From positions 1,316,801-1,380,800 of the forward strand of contig NZ_BMXQ01000001.1 in the NCBI RefSeq assembly GCF_014651835.1: a DNA stretch of 64,000 nt, given 5' to 3'. Below, piece by piece: positions 8,454 to 16,954 of the stretch; positions within the stretch are counted from its first letter, which is position 1; each line of letters begins with the position of its first letter. The notes under the pieces are model-generated. The model saw only the letters and a program-made list of their open reading frames with translations, was not told the origin of the DNA and did not search any database. The position numbers were made by a program, and so were the translations under genes. Source of the DNA: Pigmentiphaga litoralis. Its GTDB lineage: Bacteria; Pseudomonadota; Gammaproteobacteria; Burkholderiales; Burkholderiaceae_B.

Positions 8454-9599
8454 TCAGGGCTGGGAAATGTGCCAGTCGCCCGCGCGCCAGGTGACCATCA
8501 CCCGCGCGTCCGGGCCATACCCCCAATGGTCGGACGGCGTATAGCGCAGCACGCCCTTGGTGGTGACAAGTCCGCCCGCGGCGCCGGTGTTCTCGAGCGC
8601 ATCACGCAGCGCCGAACGGAACTCGGCCGTGCCCGGTTTGCCCTGCTTGAGTGCAAGCGGCACCACCTGTTGCAGCATGATCCCGATGTCGTAGATGTGC
8701 GCGCTGAACTGCGTGCGCGTTTTTGCGCCGTACTTGCTTTCGTAGGCCTGCACGAATTCAAGGGCACGCTTGCGGCCAGGATGGCTTTCGGGCAGCTGTT
8801 CGGCGACCTGCTCCGGTCCGGACATCACCTGCGCGCCGTCGGCATCCTTGCCGGCAAGCCGGACGAAGTCGGGCGTGAGCGACGCCGCCGTGTGATAGAT
8901 CTTGCCGCGATAGCCGCGGTCCTTCAGCGCCTTTTGCGGCAGTGCCGCGCCGCCCCCCACCGCCACCACGAAGACCGCGTCGGGGCGCGCCGCCGAGATT
9001 TTCAGGGCCTGGCCTGCGACGCTGGTGTCGGCCCGGGTGAACCGTTCGACCGCGACCACCTTGATGCCCATGCCGGCGGCCTGCTTGTCCAGCGCGACGA
9101 GATGGCTTTCGCCGTAGGCGTCCGACAGCCCCAGGAAGCCCAATGTCTTGACGCCCGCGGCCTTCATGGCCAGCAGGATGCCTTCGGTGTAGTACTCGGC
9201 GTGCATGACGTCGCGAAACACCCACTTGTCCCGTCCGGGCTGCAGTTCGGCGGGCGACGGCGAAATCTGTACTGTCTGCCCTTCATCGGCTACCTGGGCA
9301 ATGGCGATGGTGGCGGGCGTATTGGATGCGCCGACGATGACATCGACCTTGTCTTCAATGAAGCGGCGCGCGTTCTTCATGGCGATCGTGGGATCGGCTG
9401 CGTCGTCGAGCACGACGACCCGTACCTTTTCTCCGGCGATGGTCTCGGGCCAGAGCGTCAGCGCGTTGCGCGCCGGCAGGCCCAGGGACGCGCCCGGGCC
9501 CGTGAGTGCAAGACTGACGCCCACCGTGAGATCGGCGTGGGCGGCGGTGAACGCCAGGGAAAGCGCGAGCGCGAACGATGCCTTGTTGCGGGTTTTCAT
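8454..9599 (-). CDS. periplasmic solute-binding protein of HAAT ABC importer
   Basis: LivK-type substrate-binding protein, 381 aa, first gene of the operon. Start at ATG 9599 follows a GAGGAG site and gives a clear Sec signal peptide (MKTRNKASFALALSLAFTAAHA). The mature part opens LTVGVSLALTGPGASLG, and conserved SNTPATIAIAQVADE and FLGLSDAYGESH follow. It captures the substrate for the LivH / LivM-LivG / LivF importer encoded just downstream. The frame extends 17 codons upstream, but the signal peptide and ribosome-binding site decide the start. Specificity cannot be read; CoA-ligase neighbours suggest an organic acid. Confidence 0.92.
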   Translation of the reverse strand: MKTRNKASFALALSLAFTAAHADLTVGVSLALTGPGASLGLPARNALTLWPETIAGEKVRVVVLDDAADPTIAMKNARRFIEDKVDVIVGASNTPATIAIAQVADEGQTVQISPSPAELQPGRDKWVFRDVMHAEYYTEGILLAMKAAGVKTLGFLGLSDAYGESHLVALDKQAAGMGIKVVAVERFTRADTSVAGQALKISAARPDAVFVVAVGGGAALPQKALKDRGYRGKIYHTAASLTPDFVRLAGKDADGAQVMSGPEQVAEQLPESHPGRKRALEFVQAYESKYGAKTRTQFSAHIYDIGIMLQQVVPLALKQGKPGTAEFRSALRDALENTGAAGGLVTTKGVLRYTPSDHWGYGPDARVMVTWRAGDWHISQP

Positions 9600-9664
9600 G
9601 AAGTCTCCTCGGGGGTCGGCGGCCGGGGGCTGCCCGATTGCTAAGTGCAATTCATTTGCCTGGC

Positions 9665-9694
9665 ATCTTATTAGCCTGGCTAACAGTTAGTCAA
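9665..9694 (-). promoter_or_regulatory. predicted sigma-70 promoter of importer/catabolic operon with embedded operator
   Basis: On the minus strand TTGACT (9694-9689) and TAAGAT (9670-9665) are separated by 18 bp, giving a 5' leader of roughly 60 nt to the ATG at 9599. The spacer holds two overlapping perfect palindromes, TTAGCC-T-GGCTAA (9671-9683) and CTAAC-A-GTTAG (9680-9690). They sit where a repressor would block RNA polymerase and lie between this operon and the divergent MarR gene, so they are the best candidates for its operator. Confidence 0.6.
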
Positions 9695-9786
9695 TGGTAA
9701 AGTCCGCCCTACGGGTTTTGCCTGTTTCGGGCATCCCCTAGCTCGCGCCCTTCTTCTCTGCTTTACCTAGCCCCAGCCTCGATTCA

Positions 9787-10323
9787 ATGCAGAAAGCCAG
9801 TCCCTCCGCACGCAAGCGATCCGCCCGCGTGTCCGGCCACGCCAGCAAGACCACGCCCGGCGCGTCCGACGTCGACACAGCCGCGCCCCACCTGGTACCC
9901 GAAGATCTGAGCCAGATGTGGGATTCCCTGGGCTACTGCATCAAGCGGGCACAGGTGCGCACATACACCATGCTGTTCGACATGGTCATGGCCGGCGAGA
10001 TGACACCCGCGCGCATGACGGCGCTGAACATCATTGATACGGATCCGGGCATCAACCAGTCGGCGCTGGCGGCGCGGCTGGGCATCACCGGACCCAGCGT
10101 GGTGAAAGTGGTGGATGCACTGGAACGGCTGGGGCTGATCGACCGCCGGCTGACCGAAGGCGATCGGCGCACGCGGTCCTTGTTCCTGACCGACCACGGC
10201 GTCAAGGAACTCAAGACATTGCGGGAAAATGCCGCGCGCTACGAAAAGGCGATCTCGAAGAAACTGTCGGCCGACGAACGGCGCACGCTGATTGCCCTGC
10301 TGGACAAGGTGGCCGAGCCCTGA
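9787..10323 (+). CDS. MarR-family transcriptional regulator
   Basis: 178-aa winged-helix regulator. The recognition region GINQSALAARLGITGPSVVKVVDALERLGLI, read in pieces, spans about residues 82-112, followed by the wing DRRLTEGDRRTRSLFLT. An N-terminal extension of about 38 residues rich in Ala, Ser and Lys precedes the usual MarR core. It is divergent from the importer/catabolic operon. MarR proteins of this kind usually repress adjacent aromatic-acid genes and release DNA on binding the acid or its CoA ester; that role here is inference supported by the palindromes at 9671-9690. Confidence 0.9.
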   Translation: MQKASPSARKRSARVSGHASKTTPGASDVDTAAPHLVPEDLSQMWDSLGYCIKRAQVRTYTMLFDMVMAGEMTPARMTALNIIDTDPGINQSALAARLGITGPSVVKVVDALERLGLIDRRLTEGDRRTRSLFLTDHGVKELKTLRENAARYEKAISKKLSADERRTLIALLDKVAEP

Positions 10324-10370
10324 GGCATAAGGTGCCCCATGCGAACGCGCGCGGACTGACGCATTGCCGA

Positions 10371-10394
10371 ACAAGGGACCCGCAGGTCCCTTGT
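10371..10394 (+). terminator. terminator hairpin after marR-type gene
   Basis: Perfect 10-bp stem ACAAGGGACC / GGTCCCTTGT with a CGCA loop, 48 bp after the regulator stop and followed by TTCATT. It lies between convergent genes (MarR and ntrC) and may stop transcription in both directions. The T-run is weak. Confidence 0.65.
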
Positions 10395-10426
10395 TTCATT
10401 GCACGCATGCCGCAGAGCAAATCCGG

Positions 10427-12007
10427 CTATTCGCCCTCGTCCAGCCCCAGATCCTGGATCTTGCGGGTGATCGTGTTCCGCCCGATGCCGAGCTTCAACG
10501 CCGCTTCGATCCGCCGGCCGCGCGTGGCGCGCAGCGCGGTGGTGATCAGCATGCTTTCGAACTGGCGCGTGAGCGCCTGCATGATGTCCGGGTCGCCGCG
10601 CGACAGGCGCTGCTCGACATCGATCTGCAGGCCGTTGAGCCATTGCGCCGTGCCCCGGTCGCCAGTGGGCAAGCCCATGACGGCGGCGGCATCGGTCGGT
10701 GCGGTGCCGGGCAGGTAGCTTGCCGTGCCGGACACCGGACCGCTGCTGCGGTCGGCCATGACCGGGCTGAAGGCCGATGAGCCGCTGTGATCGAAGGCGG
10801 ACTTGTCGGCACGCAAGGTGCCGCCGTCGGCCAGCACGGCGTCGCGGCTGACCTGGTCCATCAATTCCGGTGGCAGGTCCTGCACGTCCACGGTCTGCGC
10901 GGGCGCCATGACGGTCAGCCAGTGGCAGACGTTTTCCAGCTGGCGCACATTGCCCGGGAACGGGAAACGCGCCAATGCCGCCAGTGCCGCGGGCGTGAAG
11001 CGTTTGGTGTCGACGCCCAGGTCGCGGGCGCTGCGGGCCAGGAAGTGTTTGGCCAGCAGCGGGATGTCTTCCGACCGTTCGCGCAGCGGTGGCAGGCGCA
11101 GCCGGATCACATTCAGGCGATGGAACAAGTCTTCGCGGAACAGGCCCTGCTTGACGCGTTCTTCCAGGTGCTGGTGGGTCGCAGCGATCACACGCACGTT
11201 GGTGTGCACCGGGCTGTGGCCGCCCACCCGATAGAAACTCCCATCGGACAACACACGCAGCAGACGGGTCTGCAGTTCGGCTGGCATGTCGCCGATTTCG
11301 TCGAGAAACAACGTGCCGCCGTCGGCCTGTTCGAAGCGGCCGCGGCGCATGCTTTGCGCGCCGGTGAAGGCGCCCCGTTCATGGCCGAAGAGTTCGGATT
11401 CGAGCAGGTCGCGCGGAATGGCCGCGGTGTTGATCGCAACAAAGGGACCGGCAGCCCGTGCGCTGTGGCGATGCAGGGCGCGCGCAACCAGTTCCTTGCC
11501 GCTGCCCGACTCGCCGGTGATCATGACCGTGACCTGCGACTGCGACAGGCGGCCGATGGCGCGGAAGACTTCCTGCATCGCGGGAGCCTGCCCGAGGATC
11601 TCGGGCGTGCCGACCAGCGATTCGTCGGCCGACGCTTCTTCACGCAGGCTTTCTTCGACGGCGCGGCGGATCAGCTCGCTGGCGGTGTCGACGTCGAAGG
11701 GTTTGGGAAGGTATTCGAAGGCGCCGCCCTGGAAGGCCGAGACGGCGCTTTCCAGGTCGGAGTACGCGGTCATCACGATGACCGGCAGCGCCGGGAAACG
11801 CCGCTTGACGGCCTGAAGCAGTTCGATGCCGCTGGCGCCCGGCATCCGGATGTCGGTGACGAGCACCTGGGGCACATCGTCGTTCAGGGCCTCGAGGGCC
11901 TCGCGGGCCGTGCCGAAGCTGCGGGTCGGAAGGTTTTCGCGCGCCAAGGCCTTTTCGAGCACCCAGCGGATCGAACGGTCATCATCTACGATCCAGATTG
12001 GTTTCAT
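10427..12007 (-). CDS. ntrC: NtrC nitrogen response regulator (sigma-54 activator)
   Basis: Response regulator NtrC (GlnG), 526 aa, activator of sigma-54 promoters under nitrogen limitation. The receiver domain carries WIVDDD near residue 5 and the phosphoacceptor Asp in VLVTDIRMPG near residue 54. The AAA+ domain has Walker A GESGSGKE, the sigma-54 contact loop GAFTGA and LFLDEIGDMP. The C-terminal Fis-type helix-turn-helix reads LKLGIGRNTITRKIQDLGL. A poorly conserved linker near residues 385-440 makes it longer than the enteric protein. It is 50 bp downstream of ntrB, forming glnA-ntrB-ntrC as in many proteobacteria. Confidence 0.96.
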   Translation of the reverse strand: MKPIWIVDDDRSIRWVLEKALARENLPTRSFGTAREALEALNDDVPQVLVTDIRMPGASGIELLQAVKRRFPALPVIVMTAYSDLESAVSAFQGGAFEYLPKPFDVDTASELIRRAVEESLREEASADESLVGTPEILGQAPAMQEVFRAIGRLSQSQVTVMITGESGSGKELVARALHRHSARAAGPFVAINTAAIPRDLLESELFGHERGAFTGAQSMRRGRFEQADGGTLFLDEIGDMPAELQTRLLRVLSDGSFYRVGGHSPVHTNVRVIAATHQHLEERVKQGLFREDLFHRLNVIRLRLPPLRERSEDIPLLAKHFLARSARDLGVDTKRFTPAALAALARFPFPGNVRQLENVCHWLTVMAPAQTVDVQDLPPELMDQVSRDAVLADGGTLRADKSAFDHSGSSAFSPVMADRSSGPVSGTASYLPGTAPTDAAAVMGLPTGDRGTAQWLNGLQIDVEQRLSRGDPDIMQALTRQFESMLITTALRATRGRRIEAALKLGIGRNTITRKIQDLGLDEGE

Positions 12008-12057
12008 CGCTTGCTTCCGGGGAACGCATCCAGGGGATAGTGCATCTGGCTCTCAAT

Positions 12058-13149
12058 TCAGGGCAACGGCAACAACATCCGGAAATCGGTCATGCCGGGC
12101 CGGGTGTCGCATTCGAGCAGGCCTTCGTGCTGTTGAACGAAAGTCTGTGCCAACGTCAGTCCAAGACCGCTGCCTCCTTCGCGTCCGGAGACCAGCGGGT
12201 GAAAGATCCGGTCCTGCAATTCCGAAGGAATTCCCGGACCGTTATCCACCACATGCAATTCCAATGCCAGCTTGAAGCGTTGCTTGGCAAGAATGACTTG
12301 TCGCGCGACGCGCGTGCGCAAAACGATCTCGGCGTCGCCTTCGGCAATCCGTTCGTGCAGCGCTTCGGCGGCGTTGCGAACGACGTTCAGCACCACCTGG
12401 ATCAGCTGCGATTTGTCGCCGCGAAATTCCGGCACCGAGGTGTCGTAGTCCCGCACGATGCGCAGGCCGCGCGGATATTCCGCCAGCACCAGCGAACGCA
12501 CGCGTTCGCACACTTCGTGGATGTTGACGTCGCTGACGATACGGGGCGCGCGATGCGGCACCAGCAGGCGATCCACCAGGGTCTGCAGCCGGTCGGCTTC
12601 CTGGATGATGACCTGCGTGTATTCGGTCAAGGACGCGTCGGCCAGCTCGGCCTCGAGCAGTTGCGCCGCGCCGCGCAGGCCGCCCAGCGGGTTCTTGATT
12701 TCGTGCGCAAGGTTGCGCAGCAGCTCGCGGTTGGCCTGCGCCTGTTCGAGCAGGCGCTCTTCGCGATCGACCTTGAGCTGTTGCTCGACTTCGCGCAGTT
12801 CGACCAGCACGGGCCACGGATGGCCCTGCAGGGCGACGACCGTGGCGGTGACCTGCACCGGTTCGCGGCCGATGCGATCGATCGTCAGCATCTGCCGCTT
12901 GTCGGCAAACCGCTGCGAGATCGCTTCCTGGAATGACTTGTAGAGCTCGTCGCCGTCGCGAAAGAAATCGCACAGCGGCATGGCGTACAGCTGGCGCACC
13001 GACACCTCGAACAGGTCTTCGGCGGGCGCATTGGCATGGCGTATCAGGCCGTCCTCATCAAGGATCAGCACGGCGCTGCCCAGCATTTCGAAGGCGGAAA
13101 AATCGGGACCGGCATGGCCCGATGACGCAGAGGGGTCGAGGCTGTTCAT
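12058..13149 (-). CDS. ntrB: NtrB nitrogen sensor histidine kinase
   Basis: Cytosolic histidine kinase/phosphatase NtrB (GlnL), 363 aa, partner of NtrC and controlled by PII proteins. A PAS domain (VLILDEDGLIRHANAPAEDLF) covers the N-terminus. The phosphorylated His lies in NLAHEIKNPLGGLRGAAQLLE near residue 140, read here in two overlapping pieces. The ATPase domain ends with DNGPGIPSEL and GSGLGLTLAQ. There is no membrane segment, as expected. The gene follows glnA by 57 bp, with a terminator hairpin in between. Confidence 0.96.
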   Translation of the reverse strand: MNSLDPSASSGHAGPDFSAFEMLGSAVLILDEDGLIRHANAPAEDLFEVSVRQLYAMPLCDFFRDGDELYKSFQEAISQRFADKRQMLTIDRIGREPVQVTATVVALQGHPWPVLVELREVEQQLKVDREERLLEQAQANRELLRNLAHEIKNPLGGLRGAAQLLEAELADASLTEYTQVIIQEADRLQTLVDRLLVPHRAPRIVSDVNIHEVCERVRSLVLAEYPRGLRIVRDYDTSVPEFRGDKSQLIQVVLNVVRNAAEALHERIAEGDAEIVLRTRVARQVILAKQRFKLALELHVVDNGPGIPSELQDRIFHPLVSGREGGSGLGLTLAQTFVQQHEGLLECDTRPGMTDFRMLLPLP

Positions 13150-13157
13150 ACAATTGA

Positions 13158-13183
13158 AAACGGGGCGATTGCCCGCCCCGTTT
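13158..13183 (-). terminator. partial terminator between glnA and ntrB
   Basis: On the minus strand a 10-bp stem AAACGGGGCG / CGCCCCGTTT with a 6-nt loop is followed by TCAATTG. It lies 24 bp after the glnA stop. A partly efficient terminator here would explain high glnA and lower ntrBC expression, the arrangement known in enteric glnALG. Confidence 0.75.
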
Positions 13184-13206
13184 CTCCCTAGTGACTCAAT
13201 GCCTGC

Positions 13207-14619
13207 TTACGAGGCGTAGTACATGTCGAACTCGATGGGATGCGTCGTCGTGCGCATGCGCGTGACGTCTTCCATCTTGAGCGCGATGTACGCGTCGATC
13301 ATTTCCTTGCTGAACACGCCGCCACGAGTCAGGAACTCGTTGTCGTTTTCCAGGGCTTCAAGGGCTTGTTCCAGCGACGAGCAGACGGTCGGGATCTTCG
13401 CGTCTTCTTCCGGCGGCAGGTCGTACAGGTTCTTGTCGGCCGGATCGCCAGGGTGGATCTTGTTCTGCACGCCGTCCAGGCCGGCCATCATCAGGGCCGA
13501 GAAGGCCAGGTACGGGTTCGCCAGCGGATCCGGGAAGCGCGTTTCGATACGGCGGCCTTTCGGGTTCGCAACGTAAGGAATGCGGATCGAGGCCGAGCGG
13601 TTGCGTGCCGAGTAGGCCAGCTTGACCGGGGCTTCGTAGTGCGGGACCAGGCGCTTGTACGAGTTCGTGCCCGGGTTGGTGATGGCGTTCAGCGCGCGAG
13701 CGTGCTTGATGATGCCGCCGATGTAGTACAGGGCGAATTCGGACAGGCCGGCGTAGCCGTTGCCGGCGAACAGGTTCTGGCCGTCTTTCCAGATCGACTG
13801 GTGGACGTGCATGCCGGAACCGTTGTCGCCAACGATGGGCTTGGGCATGAACGTGGCCGTCTTGCCGTAGGCGGCAGCCACGTTCCAGATCGTGTACTTC
13901 ATGATCTGGTTCCAGTCGGCGCGCTGAACCAGCGTGCTGAACTTGGTGCCGATTTCGAGCTGGCCAGGGCCGGCGACTTCGTGGTGGTGCACTTCGACCG
14001 GCACGCCTTGCTGTTCGAGCAGCAGGCACATTTCCGAACGCAGGTCCTGGAAGGAATCGACCGGCGGGACGGGGAAGTAGCCACCCTTGACGGCCGGGCG
14101 ATGGCCCATGTTGCCGCCTTCATAGTCGATGCCGGTGGACCACGAGGCCTCTTCCGACTTGACCTTGACGAAGCAGCCGGACATGTCCACGTTCCAGGTC
14201 ACGCCGTCGAACACGAAGAATTCAGGCTCAGGACCAAAGAACGCGGCGTCGCCCACACCGGAGGACTTCAGATAGGCTTCGGCGCGCTTGGCGATCGAGC
14301 GCGGGTCGCGGTCATAACCCTTCATGTCCGATGGTTCGATCACGTCGCAGGTCAGGATCAGGGTGGTTTCTTCGCGGAACGGGTCCAGGCGGGCCGTGCC
14401 GGGCTCGGGGATCAGCAGCATGTCGGAGGCTTCAATGCCCTTCCAACCGGCGATCGACGAACCGTCAAAGGCGTGCCCAGTCTCGAACTTGTCTTCGTCC
14501 ACCTGGTGGGCCGGCACCGAAACGTGCTGCTCTTTGCCGCGGGTGTCGGTGAAGCGGTAATCAACGAACTTGACCTCGTTATCCGCGATCAGTTTGAGGA
14601 CGTCTTTGGGCGTTGCCAT
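13207..14619 (-). CDS. glnA: glutamine synthetase type I
   Basis: Dodecameric glutamine synthetase that makes glutamine from glutamate, ammonia and ATP; 470 aa, the normal GSI length. [17 protein letters not shown] near residue 52, the ATP-binding [10 protein letters not shown] near residue 265 and [19 protein letters not shown] are intact. The adenylylation Tyr is present in NLYDLPPEE near residue 397, so activity should be controlled by GlnE. An AGGAG site precedes the ATG. Upstream sites for sigma-54 and NtrC are annotated separately. Confidence 0.98.
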   Translation of the reverse strand: MATPKDVLKLIADNEVKFVDYRFTDTRGKEQHVSVPAHQVDEDKFETGHAFDGSSIAGWKGIEASDMLLIPEPGTARLDPFREETTLILTCDVIEPSDMKGYDRDPRSIAKRAEAYLKSSGVGDAAFFGPEPEFFVFDGVTWNVDMSGCFVKVKSEEASWSTGIDYEGGNMGHRPAVKGGYFPVPPVDSFQDLRSEMCLLLEQQGVPVEVHHHEVAGPGQLEIGTKFSTLVQRADWNQIMKYTIWNVAAAYGKTATFMPKPIVGDNGSGMHVHQSIWKDGQNLFAGNGYAGLSEFALYYIGGIIKHARALNAITNPGTNSYKRLVPHYEAPVKLAYSARNRSASIRIPYVANPKGRRIETRFPDPLANPYLAFSALMMAGLDGVQNKIHPGDPADKNLYDLPPEEDAKIPTVCSSLEQALEALENDNEFLTRGGVFSKEMIDAYIALKMEDVTRMRTTTHPIEFDMYYAS

Positions 14620-14744
14620 TAGGGCTCCTGATAGTCTCGTAGGGCTTGCCGCCCGGGAAGCATTCCACGGTCGATCAAGCGTAATTGGTCGTGCACGCAG
14701 ACCGAGCCTGCGACTCGATACTGGACAGTTGCGGTCCTACATAA

Positions 14745-14759
14745 GCACATTACATGCCA
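14745..14759 (-). promoter_or_regulatory. predicted sigma-54 (-24/-12) promoter of glnA
   Basis: Minus-strand TGGCATG-TAAT-GTGC matches the consensus TGGCACG-N4-TTGC at nearly all key bases, with the invariant GG (14758-14757) and GC (14746-14745) exactly 10 bp apart. Transcription would start near 14733, leaving a leader of about 114 nt before glnA. Confidence 0.7.
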
Positions 14760-14878
14760 GTAACCGCCGGTAAATCGCGCCCCGGCAAGATGCAGGGCCG
14801 CGCCGAATTCTCGCACATTGCGGCGCGGCGGACATGCCGACGCAGCGCACCAATATAGGACATTCCGCAAGAATGTTG

Positions 14879-14931
14879 GCACACAGTCGGTGCGTTTTTG
14901 TGACGAAGCCAAAAATGCACCGACTCAGTGC
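14879..14931. promoter_or_regulatory. two NtrC-type enhancer boxes upstream of glnA
   Basis: Two sites have the NtrC half-site spacing GCAC-N7-GTGC: 14879-14893 (N7 = ACAGTCG) and 14917-14931 (N7 = CGACTCA). Their centres are 38 bp apart and about 150 and 190 bp upstream of the predicted sigma-54 start, a normal enhancer distance. They also form an imperfect 14-bp inverted repeat (14887-14900 and 14910-14923) around TGACGAAGC. The rest of the 348-bp glnA-hemW gap shows nothing clear. Confidence 0.65.
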
Positions 14932-14967
14932 GCAGGGCCTTCCGCCCGTTTTCGTGCAAGCGTTCTG

Positions 14968-16221
14968 TCAGGTTTCCGGATCGCCCAGAAACAGTTCCTG
15001 CAGATCGTTCAGAAAGCGGGCGCCCAGCGACGTCGCCTTGATGCGTGTCGGGTCCGGATCGAGCAGCCCTTTCCTGACCGCTTGCGCCATTGGGCGGCTG
15101 ATCACTTGCAGCCCGAGGCCGGTGCGTTCGGTAAAGCTGGCGGTGGGCACCCCGTCCGACAGGCGCAGCGCATTGAGCATGAATTCGAACGGCAGGTCGG
15201 CCGGAGGAACGATGCGTGACTCGGCAAGGTGCGTTGCGCCCTCAGTCGGCGCAAGCAGCTGCGCCATCCAGGTGTCCGGGCTGCGCACCCGCGCTTCCCG
15301 CAGGATGCGATCGTGGAACGACAGCTTGCCGTGCGCGCCCGGACCGATGCCCAGGTAGTCGCCAAATTCCCAGTAGTTCTGGTTGTGGAAGCAGCGCGCG
15401 CCGGGCCTGGCGTAGGCGGACACTTCGTAATGCTCGAAGCCCGCCGCCGTCATGCGGTCTTCGATCACGTCCTGCATCTCGAAGGCCAGATCGTCGTCAG
15501 GCAGGATGGGCGGGTATTTGGCAAAGACCGTGTTCGGTTCCATCGTCAGGTGATAGACCGACAGATGCGTGGTGCCGAACGACAGCGCCGTCTCCAGGTC
15601 CTGGCGACAGGCGTCCACCGTCTGCCCCGGCAACGCGAACATCAGGTCCAGATTGACGCGCGGAATGAAGCGCTGCGCGATGTCGATGGCCCTGCGGGCC
15701 TCGTTGCCATCGTGGATGCGTCCCAGCGCCTTCAGGCTGGCGTCGTCGAAGCTCTGGATTCCCAGCGAGATCCGGTTGACGCCACTGGCGGCATAGGCCT
15801 GGAAGCGCCCGGCTTCCACCGTACCCGGATTGGCTTCCAGGGTGATTTCTGCGTCGGGCAACAGCGGCAGCCGCGAGCGGATCATGGCAAGCATGGCGTC
15901 GACCGTCTCTGCCGACAACATGCTGGGCGTGCCGCCGCCAATGAACACGGACACGACCTTGCGCCCCCACACCAGCGGCAAGCTTTGATCCAGATCGGCC
16001 GCAAGCGCTTCCAGATAGCGCGCCTCGGGCAGCGTGTCGGGCGCGGCGTGGGAATTGAAGTCGCAATACGGGCACTTGCGCACGCACCATGGCACGTGCA
16101 CGTACAGGGCCAGCGGCGGCAGGCTCGTCAGGATGGTCTGGCCGGGCGTCGCAAACGGCATGGCCAGCTTGGGCTTGGGCGCCGCCTGGTTGGCGACGCG
16201 GATCGGGATGGTGATGGGCAT
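14968..16221 (-). CDS. hemW: HemW radical-SAM haem chaperone
   Basis: Oxygen-independent coproporphyrinogen-oxidase-like protein of the HemW type, 417 aa, thought to deliver haem rather than to oxidise coproporphyrinogen. The radical-SAM cluster motif CVRKCPYC (CxxxCxxC) lies near residue 47, followed by FIGGGTPSML and NPGTVE. The C-terminal HemW domain is present (EFMLNALRLSDGV). The first Met gives a 35-40 residue extension before LALYVHVPWC; Met21 could also be used, and neither start has a strong ribosome-binding site. It ends an rph-rdgB-hemW series transcribed together. Confidence 0.93.
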   Translation of the reverse strand: MPITIPIRVANQAAPKPKLAMPFATPGQTILTSLPPLALYVHVPWCVRKCPYCDFNSHAAPDTLPEARYLEALAADLDQSLPLVWGRKVVSVFIGGGTPSMLSAETVDAMLAMIRSRLPLLPDAEITLEANPGTVEAGRFQAYAASGVNRISLGIQSFDDASLKALGRIHDGNEARRAIDIAQRFIPRVNLDLMFALPGQTVDACRQDLETALSFGTTHLSVYHLTMEPNTVFAKYPPILPDDDLAFEMQDVIEDRMTAAGFEHYEVSAYARPGARCFHNQNYWEFGDYLGIGPGAHGKLSFHDRILREARVRSPDTWMAQLLAPTEGATHLAESRIVPPADLPFEFMLNALRLSDGVPTASFTERTGLGLQVISRPMAQAVRKGLLDPDPTRIKATSLGARFLNDLQELFLGDPET

Positions 16222-16255
16222 GGTCAGGACCGGAATGGGTTGAGGGCTGGCACCG

Positions 16256-16855
16256 TCAGAAGGTGTCCAGCTTGTCCATCAACACGGCCAAGGCTTGCGC
16301 ACGATGGCTGACCCGGTTCTTTTCTTCGGACGTCAGTTCCGCCGCGGTCTTGCCGAGCCTGGGCAACAGGAAATGCGCGTCATAGCCGAAGCCGCCCTCG
16401 CCGCGCGGCTCCGCGACGATCTCGCCCCACCACAGGCCTTCGCCGATCAGCGGTTGCGGATCGTCGGCGCTGCGCACCAGCACCAGCGCGGCGTAGTAGT
16501 AGGCGCGCCGGTCGGTAGCGTCTTTCAGGCGGTCGATCAGCAGCGCGTTGTTCGCGGCGTCGGATTTTTCGCCGCCGTTGGCCATGGCGGCAAAGCGCGC
16601 CGAGTAGACGCCGGGCGCGCCGCCCAAGGCGACCACACAGACGCCCGAATCGTCGGCCAGCGCCGGCAGGCCGGTGATGCGGCTGGCGTGCCGCGCCTTA
16701 GCCAGGGCGTTTTCGATGAAGGTGACGTGCGGCTCTTCGGCTTCAGGCACACCCAGGCTGCCCTGGTTGACGACGTCGAAGCCCTTCTGCGACAGGAGCC
16801 TGGAAAATTCACGGAGCTTGCCGGCGTTGTTGGACGCCAGAACCAGTTTTGTCAT
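16256..16855 (-). CDS. rdgB: RdgB XTP/dITP pyrophosphatase
   Basis: Ham1/RdgB family nucleotide-sanitising pyrophosphatase, 199 aa, hydrolysing dITP, XTP and related nucleotides to monophosphates. The family signature LVLASNNAGKLREF opens the protein, with ALADDSGVCVVALGGAPGVYSARFA in the middle (catalytic Asp pair) and GEGGFGYDAHFL near residue 150, each quoted in part. It is 34 bp upstream of hemW. Just ahead of its AGGAA site lies a 12-copy heptanucleotide repeat. Confidence 0.96.
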   Translation of the reverse strand: MTKLVLASNNAGKLREFSRLLSQKGFDVVNQGSLGVPEAEEPHVTFIENALAKARHASRITGLPALADDSGVCVVALGGAPGVYSARFAAMANGGEKSDAANNALLIDRLKDATDRRAYYYAALVLVRSADDPQPLIGEGLWWGEIVAEPRGEGGFGYDAHFLLPRLGKTAAELTSEEKNRVSHRAQALAVLMDKLDTF

Positions 16856-16865
16856 GGGTGTTCCT

Positions 16866-16949
16866 GATGCTTGATGCTTGATGCTTGATGCTTGATGCTT
16901 GATGCGTGATGCGTGGTGCTTGGTGCTTGGTGCTTGGTGCTTGGCGCGT
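16866..16949 (-). repeat. 12-copy heptanucleotide tandem repeat upstream of rdgB
   Basis: 84 bp made of exactly twelve 7-bp units on the plus strand: five GATGCTT, two GATGCGT, four GGTGCTT and one GGCGCGT. It fills the rph-rdgB gap, ending 5 bp from the rph stop and starting 10 bp from the rdgB ATG. The graded variants suggest stepwise slippage expansion. Copy-number change would alter the leader length, not the frame of either gene. Confidence 0.95.
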
Positions 16950-16954
16950 TCAGT

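Noticed and set aside
7224-9644. 806-codon open frame on the plus strand
   Set aside because: Antisense to the importer genes livH and livK, which have signal peptide, motifs and coupled starts. Its product is Gln/His/Arg-rich nonsense typical of GC-rich shadow frames.
13240-14622. 460-codon open frame antisense to glnA
   Set aside because: Mirrors the strong codon bias of glnA; no family features.
16866-16949. Phase-variable coding repeat
   Set aside because: The array lies outside both rph and rdgB, so copy changes cannot shift a reading frame; only a leader effect is possible.
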